DNA of 29,219 nt from Chloroflexi bacterium UBA6077 (GTDB lineage Bacteria; Chloroflexota; UBA6077). The DNA lies in contig DIXP01000046.1 of NCBI GenBank assembly GCA_002436065.1, forward strand, positions 1 to 29,219, given 5' to 3'. The translations under genes and the position numbers were made by a program. Positions 1 through 7,460 of this stretch are shown one piece after another; positions within the stretch are counted from its first letter, which is position 1; every line of letters begins with the position of its first letter. The notes below the pieces were generated by a model. It ran no database searches. It was not told the DNA's origin and saw only the letters and a list, made by a program, of their open reading frames with translations.

Positions 1-60
1 GGCGCCGGTGCTGCTGCTCCCTCCCGATGCGGCCGAGCCTGCCCCAGATGGACTGCTGGG

Positions 61-104
61 CTGCAAAACCTCTATCAGCGGTTCGAATCCGCTCGTCGCC
101 TCCA
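61..104 (+). other. 3' half of a tRNA-Cys gene (candidate integration site)
   Basis: Positions 61-67 read CTGCAAA, a tRNA-Cys anticodon loop with anticodon GCA. They are followed by a 5-nt strand, a 4-nt variable loop, a perfect T arm at 77-93 (AGCGG, loop TTCGAAT, CCGCT), a 7-nt acceptor strand CGTCGCC at 94-100, a discriminator T, and an encoded CCA at 102-104. The 5' side does not fold: bases 56-60 (CTGGG) pair poorly with 68-72, and no convincing D arm or GGCGACG acceptor partner lies at the expected distance. This is therefore a 3' fragment from anticodon loop to CCA, the typical core that tRNA-targeting integrases duplicate. A complete tRNA could be excluded only by folding software and upstream sequence. 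Confidence 0.6.
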
Positions 105-640
105 GTATATTGTGGTGGGCCACCGATATGACGGGGCCAAGAGAATGGTTGGGCGGAAGCGACACATCCTCGTCGACACAGAGGGCCGCCTGATGGAGTT
201 CTTCGTCCATGACGCCGATATCCAAGACCTGGACGGCGGCAGGGACGTGCTGGAGTCGGCCATGGCCGAATACCCAGGCCGCGAGAAGGTATGGACGGAC
301 AGCTGATATGATGGCTGCTTCGCACCGGACGAGAAAGGAGATCCAGGTGGCCGTCTAGTACACCCTGGCGGAAATCCTTGAGCGGTTTAGCTGCAATCCG
401 GTTGCTGCCGTGTGGCCGGAAACGGCAGTGCGAAACCGCAAGAGAACTTTCACCGACGTGTACTAGGTGGTGCACAGGCTCGCCCAGAAGGCAAGCCTCG
501 TGGTGCTGCCTCGCCGCTGCTGGGTAGTGGAGCGCACCTTCGCCCAGAGGGCGAGTGCCGACGGCTCGCCCGCGACTATGAAGAACTGCCGAGACCACCT
601 AAGCGTGGATTTATATCGCAATGTCCCTCATCTACTTGCG
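105..640 (+). pseudogene. IS5-family transposase remnant, multiple frameshifts
   Basis: Translation from about 105 gives GHRYDGAKRMVGRKRH, then a VDTEGRL segment and an HDADIQD segment. This is the conserved central block of IS5-family (IS427/IS1031-like) DDE transposases. An in-frame TGA at 304-306 interrupts it just before a YDGCFA segment. The C-terminal signature VVLPRR..WVVERTFA appears near 500-544 in a second frame, and CRRLARDYEELP continues in the first frame. The N-terminal third is missing, because the match starts directly after the tRNA-Cys fragment. At least one nonsense and two frame changes make it non-functional. The right end of the element was not identified. Confidence 0.75.
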
Positions 641-911
641 TAGGTTAGCTGCTCATGCTAACCAGCCAAACACTTTCGTAGGGCGATTCTGAAGATTGTC
701 CCATCTCAGGTGATCGTTCCGGCCGATCCCAGTGATCTGGTGGCCAATCCCTGGCTCGTTGATCTGCCAGAACGGGAGGCACGGTCCAAGAAGGGTTACG
801 CCCCGTCAGAAAGTAAGGGGTTGTCGCAACGACCAAGGGTTGTCGCGATCCAGCGACCGCGCCGATCGGATGACGCTCGCGCTACAGGAGACGCTGAGCG
901 ATGCAGCAGGA

Positions 912-2408
912 CTAAAGCTCGCTGTCGCCTCCTCGGAGTTGGGAGACCGCTTGGAAGGTGGAGATGAGCACGATCAGGCTAGCCAGGGCCAGCAGGCCGA
1001 GAGCGATAGGGCGCTGGAAGAAGATGGAGAAGTCGCCTCTGCTGATCGTCAGCGACTCCCGCAGGCCTCGCTCCATCAAGGGACCCAGGATCAATGTTAG
1101 CACCATTGGCGCCAGTGGAATGTCCAGCTTCTTGAAAAGGTAGCCTAGTATGCCGAACGCGGTCATCACGCCCACGTCGAAGAGCCTATTGTTCAGGCTA
1201 TAGGAGCCAAGTACGCAGAAGCCCAGGATTAGCCCGAACAGGACGGCGTAGGGAACCTTCAGGATCGCCACCCACATCGGGATGAGTGGCAGATTCAGGA
1301 TCACCAGGATCAGGTTGCCGATGTACAGGCTGGCGATAACGGCCCAAACGAAGTCCCCGTGCTCCTTGAACAGGGTGGGGCCAGGGGTGAGACCGTTCAT
1401 CATGAAGGCCCCCATCAAGATGGCGATGGTCGGAGAACCGGGGATACCGAGGGTGAACAACGGAATCAGTGCGGCGTTCCCGTAGGCGTTGTTCGCCGTC
1501 TCGGGGCCGGCCACTCCTTGGATCACTCCGCTTCCAAATTTCTCGGGATGCTTGGAGACCTTCTTCTCCACCGCGTATGACATGAAAGTGGGGACCACGG
1601 CGCCGACGCCTGGAATCAGCCCGAGGAAGAAGCCTATCAAGGTCCCCCGAGCGATAGGCAGTGCGGAGTCCTTTAGGTCCTGGAACGTAGGCATCAGGGA
1701 ACTCATCTTGGCGTCGAAGACTAGACGGGCCTCGCTCTCGGCGTTGAGCAGGATCTCGCTGACACCGAAGATGCCCATGACCACCGGGACGAAGTTGATG
1801 CCGTCCAGCAGCTCGATCAAACCGAAGGTGAAGCGGGGTGCACCCAAGGCTGGGTCGATACCCACCATAGAGACTAGCAGGCCGAAGAGCGCGGACATAA
1901 GGGCGCGGGTCATAGACTTGGCTGCTAGGCCAGTAACTAAGGAAAGGCCGAGGACCATCAGGGCGAAAAACTCGGGTGGGCCGAACTTGAGGGCAAGTGA
2001 TGTGAGCGGCAGGGCCACCAACACCAGCCCCATGGTAGCCACAGTACCGCCGATGAAGGAGCCGATGGCGGCGATGCAGAGAGCTGCCCCTGCCCGACCT
2101 CTCTTGGCCATCTGGTAGCCCTCAATGCAGGTGATGGCCGCCGAGGCCTCGCCGGGGGTGTTGACCAGCACGGAGGTAATCGTGCCCCCGTACATCGCCC
2201 CGTAGTAGATGGCGGCCAGCATGATGATCGCTGGCGTCGGCTCCAGCACGAATGTAATCGGGATCAGGATGGCGGTACCGGCCGTCGAGCCAATGCCTGG
2301 GAGAACCCCGAGTAGGGTCCCCAGGAGGCACCCAATGACGGCGAACATCAGGTTGGTAGGCTGCAAGGCTACTGCAAAGCCGCCCATGAGGAACTGAAGG
2401 CTTTCCAA
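912..2408 (-). CDS. tctA: TctA-family large membrane subunit of a tripartite tricarboxylate transporter
   Basis: This 498-residue integral membrane protein matches the usual TctA length of about 500. It should form the translocation pore of a TTT secondary transporter, driven by an ion gradient and fed by a TctC-type binding protein. Hallmarks seen are the N-terminal GTLLGVLPGIGSTAG motif, the block YYGAMYGGTITSVLVNTPGE, a second GLIPGVGAVVPTF motif around residues 265-280, and about a dozen hydrophobic segments. The start is a TTG at 2408-2406. It is preceded by AGGAGGG, which overlaps the TAG stop of the upstream tctB, so the two genes are almost certainly translationally coupled with 10 nt between them. 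The substrate is unknown; citrate, other carboxylates, aromatic acids or sulfonates are all known for this family. Confidence 0.95.
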   Translation of the reverse strand: MESLQFLMGGFAVALQPTNLMFAVIGCLLGTLLGVLPGIGSTAGTAILIPITFVLEPTPAIIMLAAIYYGAMYGGTITSVLVNTPGEASAAITCIEGYQMAKRGRAGAALCIAAIGSFIGGTVATMGLVLVALPLTSLALKFGPPEFFALMVLGLSLVTGLAAKSMTRALMSALFGLLVSMVGIDPALGAPRFTFGLIELLDGINFVPVVMGIFGVSEILLNAESEARLVFDAKMSSLMPTFQDLKDSALPIARGTLIGFFLGLIPGVGAVVPTFMSYAVEKKVSKHPEKFGSGVIQGVAGPETANNAYGNAALIPLFTLGIPGSPTIAILMGAFMMNGLTPGPTLFKEHGDFVWAVIASLYIGNLILVILNLPLIPMWVAILKVPYAVLFGLILGFCVLGSYSLNNRLFDVGVMTAFGILGYLFKKLDIPLAPMVLTLILGPLMERGLRESLTISRGDFSIFFQRPIALGLLALASLIVLISTFQAVSQLRGGDSEL

Positions 2409-2418
2409 CGGATCCCTC

Positions 2419-2877
2419 CTAGATTCCGAACATCCCGATCGGCAGCGGGACCTTAAGCAGTTCGACGAAGACGTAGTAAACGCCCCAACTGCCTGCCAAC
2501 GCGACTGCAGCGGTAACCAGATGGTTCTGTCGCCCCAGGGCGGATAAGAGGAAAAGGTAGAAGAGCAGCATCATGGGGCGGAACCCAAGCTCGTCCATGA
2601 AGACGATTGTTGCCACCAGTGCCAGTAGGATGGCGCCGACCCGAAGGTAACCCTTCTTGGAGGCGAAGAAGCCATCTGGCATAGGATCCCGTGGCTGGAA
2701 GGTGGCCCGGAAGACCATGTTCGCAGCCAGCAGCCCCAGGAATACCGAGATCCAGAAGGGGAAGAACCCGGGGCCCGGCCCGTATGAGGTATAGAATTTT
2801 AGTGACAACGACTCGACTGCAACGAAGGCCGAGAAGAAAACAACGACTGTCCCCGTGATCTGGTAGGGACGCTTCAT
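2419..2877 (-). CDS. tctB: TctB-family small membrane subunit of a TTT transporter
   Basis: This is a 152-residue protein with four hydrophobic segments, the size and layout of TctB, the poorly conserved small membrane partner of TctA. Recognisable features are an N-terminal membrane segment followed by GPGFFPFW and a later LGRQNHLV segment, which is matched by LGRQNPFV in the second TctB of this window. The ATG at 2877 is chosen because GGAGGGGGTG sits directly upstream; the frame stays open further upstream, to 2943, but lacks a ribosome site there. It is followed after 10 nt by tctA. Its binding-protein partner gene tctC lies upstream at 4824-5924, but an ISAzo13-type element now separates them. 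Confidence 0.9.
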   Translation of the reverse strand: MKRPYQITGTVVVFFSAFVAVESLSLKFYTSYGPGPGFFPFWISVFLGLLAANMVFRATFQPRDPMPDGFFASKKGYLRVGAILLALVATIVFMDELGFRPMMLLFYLFLLSALGRQNHLVTAAVALAGSWGVYYVFVELLKVPLPIGMFGI

Positions 2878-3296
2878 AGTACACCCCCTCCACGCAAGCA
2901 GACTGCCAAAGCTATCCAATCGTCTGCGCTTGCACCCAGCCATGCCTGGCCAAAGGCTGAGTAGCTTCGCAACGACTGATATGAGAACGGCAGCTCAAGC
3001 CCGTGAAACCGCGTCCGTCTCAAGTGCGTACGGGAGGAAATTCCCACTCGCACCAGATGGCGCGGCGGCGTTGAGTACTTCCCGCAGACCATGCATTAGC
3101 TGGTCGCCACCCAAAGGCACCCGATCAAGTAGGGGCGGCGGATGGGCCATCCCTGGTCCCTCACGCCTCCCGTGAAGGGTTTGGATGTTGCTACTGTCAA
3201 CGTTGGCGGACCAGCGTATGGCTCGCGGCACGCTGCAGGAGAAGCGCCCCTCACGTCCGACTTCTTCTCCAACAACCGCTACATGCAGTAGCCTTA
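2878..3296. other. gene-free stretch between tctB and the ISAzo13 element
   Basis: No recognisable gene was seen on either strand. Short minus-strand open frames (for example 2995-3231) have no family signature. The stretch holds the tctB ribosome site at its left edge and one copy of the TTA target duplication at 3294-3296. Without the IS, about 0.5 kb would separate tctC from tctB, which is long for a TTT operon, so a decayed small gene here is possible but unproven. Confidence 0.5.
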
Positions 3297-3303
3297 GGAC
3301 TCG

Positions 3304-4631
3304 TCAAGAAAAGACTTCCCGATCTGACGGTTTGGTTTTCGTATCGAGGCCGCCAACCGAACGCGGCCGAATGGTGTAGTTCCAGTTGTGGCAGACCGCA
3401 TGTCGTTCAAGGTTGAGGGCCTTCATCTCGGCGTCGGAGACGCTCTGCCCCGTCTTGTACTCTCCGGCTTGGAGGAAGGTTTTCACCTCCAAGCCGGTGG
3501 TCGTCTTGGTACCACGGATGTAGGCCAGCAGGGAATCCCAGCTGCGCAGCGGTTTGCCCACCCAGTTGATGCTGATAGGACCGAACAGACGATGCTCAAT
3601 CGGGTTCCATTTCGAGCAGCCTGTAGGATAGTGACAGACCGTCACTGCCAGGCCGAGTTGGTCGCTCAGCTGCGCCTGCAACTGCTGCTTCCACAGGCGA
3701 GCGCGATATCCATTGCTCCCCCCACCATCGGCCAGGATCAGCAGATCGGCGGCCTGAGGAAAGGCTCTGCGCCCCTCGCTTTCCCACCAGCGAGCAATAG
3801 CGTCCACGGCAAACTGAGGGGTGTCGGCCGAGGAGCCGACGTAGATCGTGCCTCGGTTGTGTATCAGGTCATAGATGCCGTAAGGAACCGCTCGACCCAA
3901 GGCCTCCTGGGGGAAGTCATGCACGTTGACCGCCTCGGCCTCCCTACTCCAGCTTCGTCCAGCGTTCTTGAAGTTGCCGATCAACTCTTTCTTCTTGGTG
4001 TCCACGCTGATGATCGGCAACCCAGCAGCCTCGAATGCTTGCCGCTGCGTCGCTATGTGCTCGAACTGCTCGTTGCGATCAGGATGGGCGGCACTCGCCT
4101 CGACCTTCTTGGCGTTGACGTGGAGAGCGTAGCCCAGCTTATCCAGCAAGCGGGCGACCGTGGGAGGGCTGGCTGGGTGTCCAGCCTCCTTCAGCTCCGA
4201 ACTCAACTGACGCAGGCTGCTGCGGACCCACTTCTGATCGCTCATCGGATCCCCCGCCGTTTGGGGCTCCACCAGCTCCTGCAACGTGGTGGTTATTGCC
4301 GGGTCTTTTTTTCAACGACAGGGCGACCAGCCCCAGGCAGACGCACTCGCTCGGCAGGGCGATCCTCCAGCGAAAAGTCCAACTCTTCCCGACCACGGCG
4401 GATCGTCTTTTCGTCCATCCCAGTGATCTGGGACAGGAGACTGTCGCCCCCATACCCGATCCGCTTGGACTCCAGGGCCACATACCAGCGGCGTTGCTGT
4501 TCGTCGAGACGACTCAGGAATAGATTCATCTGCCGGTGCCGTTCACGGTCTGGATGGTCGGTCGCCTCTCGGCATACAGGACATTGGCACTCGGGTGGCA
4601 CTAACGACGTCATGAGCTGCTCCAGGAACAT
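3304..4631 (-). CDS. ISAzo13-family transposase made from two frames by a likely programmed -1 frameshift
   Basis: The N-terminal part (4631 to 4293) reads RWYVALESKRIGYGGDSLLS and ITGMDEKTIRRGREEL, the helix-turn-helix region of ISAzo13-family transposases. The catalytic part continues in the -1 frame to 3304. It contains the three acidic motifs of the DDE fold: IISVDTKKKELIGNFKNAG, ILADGGGSNGYR, and WNPIEHRLFGPISINW. The family is normally one protein of about 400-450 residues, and the two frames together give about 440. The frames join at the heptamer A_AAA_AAG (4311-4305), read exactly in the zero-frame phase for -1 slippage. The downstream frame has no convincing start of its own at the join, so a fused product is the best reading; a simple frameshift mutation is the alternative. 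Confidence 0.85.
4269..4311 (-). promoter_or_regulatory. putative -1 ribosomal frameshift signal (slippery A_AAA_AAG plus stem-loop)
   Basis: On the minus strand, zero-frame codons GAA AAA AAG contain the heptamer A_AAA_AAG at 4311-4305, the most efficient -1 slippery sequence known in bacteria. The zero frame ends at a TAA 12 nt downstream. Immediately after it, CCACCA (4292-4287) can pair with TGGTGG (4274-4269), giving a 6-bp stem with a 12-nt loop at a distance typical of stimulatory structures. Slipping by -1 enters the frame encoding the catalytic domain. Confidence 0.7.
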
Positions 4632-4823
4632 CCAACTGTCTGAATGGCCTATCGCAGGTCTCGGGCCGGGTGCTCATCCCAGACAGCTCGTTGACCCCTG
4701 AAACGGGATATTATTCTTTGACGAGTCCTTAGTGCTCGGGAGTGCTACTCGCTGCAGCAATGCCTAACTTGCCGTCGCGGGAGTACATACCACAGCTGAT
4801 ACTGATAGGGCCAAGCCCCTGCC

Positions 4824-5924
4824 TTACTTGGTATTCTGCCGCTGCTGCTCAATTAGGGGCTTGACGGTACTGTCCATCCCTTTCCAGAAGTCCGCAAAGT
4901 CAGTCGAGCTCATATACAGGCGCTCGACGCCCAGACCATCCAGTCTCTTCACGGCATCCGGACTCTCGAGTGATTTCTTGATAGCATTGTCCAGTATGTC
5001 TACGACATCCTTGGGTGTACTTGCAGGCGCGATAGCGCCCAAGACAGCAGCCATGGGGAAAACCTTGTAGCCGGAGGACTCGAACGTCTTCACGCCTGGA
5101 AGGTTCTTGTTCTCTGTCTTCTGCATCAGCCCAACGGGGCGGACAGCCCCACTCTTCAGATGTGTCTGGATGTCACCTATGCAGGCGACAGTTGCGTCCA
5201 CATGGCCGCCGGCAACCGCAATGCCTACCTTAGCCGCGTCGTTGAAGGGAACTGGTAGGAACTTGACGCCGACCGCGCTCTCCAACTCCAGTAGAGCTAA
5301 GTGGCTACCGCCCAATAACCCGGTGATAGCTACCTTGATTGTCTCGGGCTTGGCTTTCGCCGCATCAACTAGATCCTTTGCAGTCTTGAATGGGCTGTCC
5401 GCAGGGACGCCTGCCAAGAACGGATCCGAAACCATCGCAGCCACCATCTGCAGGTCCTTTAACCCGAACTGCGCCTTGCGTTCCGGGTCCAAGTAAGCAG
5501 TGATGCTCATGGGAATGGAAGCCAGCAGGATAGTGTAGCCGTCAGGCTTTGTTTGCCGAGCGAGCTCTGTCATGGCTGCCTGCGAAGATGCTCCGGGCTT
5601 GTTGACAACCTGAACCTGGATCCCCAGTTCCTTCTCCAAGCTCTCTGCGATAATCCTCCCCTTACTATCGGCGCCACCGCCTGCCTCAAAGGGCACCACC
5701 ATCGTCAAGATCTTCCCCTTTTCGGGGAAGCTTGTCGCCTTACTCGGTTCTGGTGCCTTGGTTGGTGGCACTGGCGCAGGGGTTGACGCGACAGGGGCAG
5801 CCGACTTTGTCGGCACAACGGGGGCTTGCGTGGGTGTTGGAGCAGATCCCGCCTGTGCGCAACTGGTGAGCACGAGGCTCAACGCACCGACTACAGCCAC
5901 AAAGAGCACACACCTTGGCTTCAT
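4824..5924 (-). CDS. tctC: TctC-family solute-binding lipoprotein of a TTT transporter
   Basis: This 366-residue extracytoplasmic binding protein starts with a lipoprotein signal peptide (lipobox LVLTSC, Cys22). A low-complexity linker rich in Pro, Thr, Lys and Ala follows to about residue 65. Then comes the Bug/TctC fold: KGKILTMVVPFEAGGGADSK, VVNKPGASSQAAMTELA, KPDGYTIL, and NLPGVKTF. It delivers an organic anion to TctA/TctB. The ATG at 5924 is preferred because AAGGAGG lies 5 nt upstream; an earlier in-frame ATG at 5939 overlaps that ribosome site. The gene heads a minus-strand tctC-tctB-tctA operon now interrupted by an IS. Lipid anchoring instead of a free periplasmic form suits a Chloroflexota-type envelope. 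Confidence 0.93.
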   Translation of the reverse strand: MKPRCVLFVAVVGALSLVLTSCAQAGSAPTPTQAPVVPTKSAAPVASTPAPVPPTKAPEPSKATSFPEKGKILTMVVPFEAGGGADSKGRIIAESLEKELGIQVQVVNKPGASSQAAMTELARQTKPDGYTILLASIPMSITAYLDPERKAQFGLKDLQMVAAMVSDPFLAGVPADSPFKTAKDLVDAAKAKPETIKVAITGLLGGSHLALLELESAVGVKFLPVPFNDAAKVGIAVAGGHVDATVACIGDIQTHLKSGAVRPVGLMQKTENKNLPGVKTFESSGYKVFPMAAVLGAIAPASTPKDVVDILDNAIKKSLESPDAVKRLDGLGVERLYMSSTDFADFWKGMDSTVKPLIEQQRQNTK

Positions 5925-5970
5925 GACTTCCTCCTTCATTGGTCACTGAGTCATTTGCGGCTCACGCAAT

Positions 5971-5986
5971 GTGACTATCTGGTCAC
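5971..5986. promoter_or_regulatory. inverted repeat upstream of tctC, possible operator
   Basis: GTGACTATCTGGTCAC is an inverted repeat (GTGAC, 6-nt spacer, GTCAC) about 47 bp upstream of the tctC start codon. A related GGTCAC occurs again at 5941-5946. The position suits a repressor or activator site. The nearby GntR/FCD regulator at 6626-7312 is a candidate binder, but no direct link is visible. Confidence 0.3.
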
Positions 5987-6113
5987 GCCTGAGATGCCTG
6001 CCGAGGGCTCTCAACGTCGGCGAAAAACGGGCAACCCTGTAGCTGCTCAGCTGGTGGATGTCGATTTCGCCAATGCAGGCAATCAGCAGCGGCCACTGAT
6101 GTCAACCGCTTGG

Positions 6114-6452
6114 TCACGTGCACAGGCTTGGTGGGTGCACTGGGCAGTCCCAACTCCTGAACCTCCTACTATGTGAGGCCAGTAGCTCCTTGACCTCATC
6201 CACCGGGGGAGACCGCTCACTGGCCAGCGATACTGCCTCCATGCGGCTGCTGCTGACTCCCGGCCGGGTGCAGATGGAGATGATGCGCATAGACTGTGGC
6301 ACCATTTTCCTGTCCTGGTAACGCCCGGAGATCTTTGGGCCTTCGTACCGCAGCTTCTCCTCTTCCAGTTTCACGTAGTAAGTCAGGACACCCGCAATCG
6401 GGAGGGTGGATGTCCCACAGGGACCGGCACCCGACAGCACTTGCAGCGACAC
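6114..6452 (-). pseudogene. asd: C-terminal remnant of archaeal-type aspartate-semialdehyde dehydrogenase
   Basis: The minus-strand frame contains YYVKLEEEKLRYEGPKISGR, then RPGVSSSRMEAVSLA, and then PPVDEVKELLASH. This tracks the C-terminal domain of the archaeal/eukaryotic-like Asd family (EEEK...K-I-GR, NRVPV..GH.E.V, P..EEV...L). The characteristic following segment QELGLPSAPTKP is also present but in a different frame at about 6160-6120, so a frameshift separates it. The catalytic Cys domain and NADP-binding domain were not found upstream. Substituted key positions (the usual Cys-Asn-Arg and the His of the GH.E segment) also point to decay. Asd normally makes aspartate semialdehyde for Lys/Thr/Met synthesis; this copy is dead. 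Confidence 0.6.
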
Positions 6453-6625
6453 TGCCCACTCCGCCTTTGCCCCAAGACTTGGCCGTGAAAACCAAGGTTC
6501 ATACAGGCTCTAGGTAGGATCTTCGCTCAGCTTCGCCAGAGACTAAACGCTCAGAGATCTCCTGGTTGCTCGTCGTTCGCCGCGATGCTCACCGAATAGC
6601 GATCGCATTGCATGGTTCAAGAGCC

Positions 6626-7312
6626 TCAAGCGCCGACTGGAAGATGAAGGCTTAGAGATTCCGAGTTCGCCAGAATGTTGGCAATGGCTCGGTTGCGATC
6701 GGTTTCTATCTGAGCTGCACAAATCTGGGCAGCTTTCTCTCCATCGCCGGTGACCAGAGCATCTACTAGGTCGCCGTGACCCATGGCGGAGAGCCGAAAT
6801 CCCATCACAATCTGGGCGTGAAGCAGCCTCTCCACCTCAGAGAGTAACTGAGCGGTGAAGCTGACCAGTCGCTCATTCCCAGTGGCCCGGACGATAGCCA
6901 AGTGGAAGTCAGTGTGGGCCTGAAGGAACTCTACGCTTGTCTCCCAGTCGACCGCACGGTAAGCCGCGCGCAGTATCTCGTCCAAGTAGCGCAGCTCCTC
7001 CCCATCCACCCTTCCGGCAGCTAGCCGAGCAGCCTTGGGTTCCAGCATGGACCGGAGTTCGAATATGTCTTGTACGTCCTTGATGTTGATTGGAGTTACG
7101 AGGTATCCGCGTCGAGGAACTGCCCTGACGAGGCCATCTTTGGCCAGCCGCCCAAGTGCTTCTCGAATGGGAGTCTTCCCGAAACCGTACACAGCGGAGA
7201 GCTCCTGCTCCGTGATCTCAGCGCCGGGAGCGAGCCTGCAACTGACGACGTCTCTCCTTATGGCTATATATGCTGCATCCGTCTGCGACATGTCGCGAAT
7301 ATGAAGAGTCAA
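6626..7312 (-). CDS. GntR-family transcriptional regulator, FCD (FadR-type) subfamily
   Basis: The protein is about 228 residues. The winged helix-turn-helix contains the signature LSAVYGFGKTPIREALGRLA followed by DGLVRAVPRRGYLV. An all-helical FCD effector domain follows, with the pattern of metal- and ligand-binding His residues (AHTDFHLAIV and MGHGDLVDAL). Such regulators commonly control uptake and catabolism of organic or amino acids and respond to a substrate or intermediate. The start is uncertain. A TTG at 7312 follows GGGGGAAA at good spacing; ATG at 7291 lacks a ribosome site; ATG at 7363 would lie inside the likely promoter. It lies between the two catabolic clusters and could control the minus-strand tct operon, the plus-strand dehydrogenase genes, or both. 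Confidence 0.9.
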   Translation of the reverse strand: MTLHIRDMSQTDAAYIAIRRDVVSCRLAPGAEITEQELSAVYGFGKTPIREALGRLAKDGLVRAVPRRGYLVTPINIKDVQDIFELRSMLEPKAARLAAGRVDGEELRYLDEILRAAYRAVDWETSVEFLQAHTDFHLAIVRATGNERLVSFTAQLLSEVERLLHAQIVMGFRLSAMGHGDLVDALVTGDGEKAAQICAAQIETDRNRAIANILANSESLSLHLPVGA

Positions 7313-7321
7313 ATTTCCCCC

Positions 7322-7439
7322 ACTTGACCGAGTTGAATTATGGCAGTAACATATCATTATCATGCCAGCTCGTCAAGCCCAATCTCGCTGAGAAAGAATC
7401 CCCTACTTGACAGACCAGAATTATGGCAGTAACATATCA
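7322..7439 (+). promoter_or_regulatory. duplicated promoter-like block (two 35-bp copies, 83 bp apart)
   Basis: Copies at 7322-7356 and 7405-7439 share ACTTGAC, a variable 6 bp, and a 22-bp perfect repeat beginning GAATTATGGCAGTAACAT. Each copy contains TTGAC(C/A), a 17-bp spacer and TAACAT, giving two tandem plus-strand promoter candidates; the second has a perfect -35 TTGACA. ACATATCAC then recurs at 7432 and 7443, 11 bp apart, about one helical turn, as expected of a protein-binding site. The arrangement, between a GntR-type gene on one strand and catabolic genes on the other, suggests an autoregulated divergent control region. Confidence 0.55.
7348..7376 (-). promoter_or_regulatory. candidate promoter of the GntR-type regulator
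   Basis: On the minus strand TTGACG (7376-7371) is followed after 17 bp by TATGTT (7353-7348), a reasonable sigma-70-like promoter directed into the regulator gene. It overlaps the first copy of the plus-strand promoter-like repeat, so the two directions would interfere or share operator sites. Confidence 0.4.
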
Positions 7440-7460
7440 CAGACATATCACGCCGTTATC

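Larger units (their letters stand above)
3297..4728 (-). mobile_element. ISAzo13-family insertion sequence, 1432 bp, with TTA target duplication
   Basis: Both ends are visible. The left end starts GGACTCGTCAAGAAAAGAC at 3297 and the right end, read inward from 4728, starts GGACTCGTCAAAGAATAATA. The first 11 bases are identical and partial similarity continues to about 25 bp. The 3-bp sequence TTA lies immediately outside both ends (3294-3296 and 4729-4731), consistent with a target duplication. A single transposase gene on the minus strand fills the element, and its TGA stop (3306-3304) lies inside the left inverted repeat. The element sits between tctC and tctB. Intact ends and duplication suggest a recent insertion. 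Confidence 0.9.

Noticed and set aside
1..104. Complete tRNA-Cys gene
   Set aside because: The anticodon stem pairs at only two of five positions and no D arm or matching 5' acceptor strand is found at the right distance, so only a 3' fragment is claimed.
818..846. Direct repeat GGGTTGTCGC (818-827 and 837-846)
   Set aside because: Only two short copies; no third copy, array or link to a gene, so not reported as a functional repeat.
1489..2118. 209-codon plus-strand open frame
   Set aside because: Antisense shadow of tctA, with low-complexity Ala/Thr/Ser/Pro composition.
3388..4701. 437-codon open frame on the plus strand
   Set aside because: It lies entirely antisense to the ISAzo13 transposase and reads as Arg/Gln/Leu-rich shadow sequence without family motifs.
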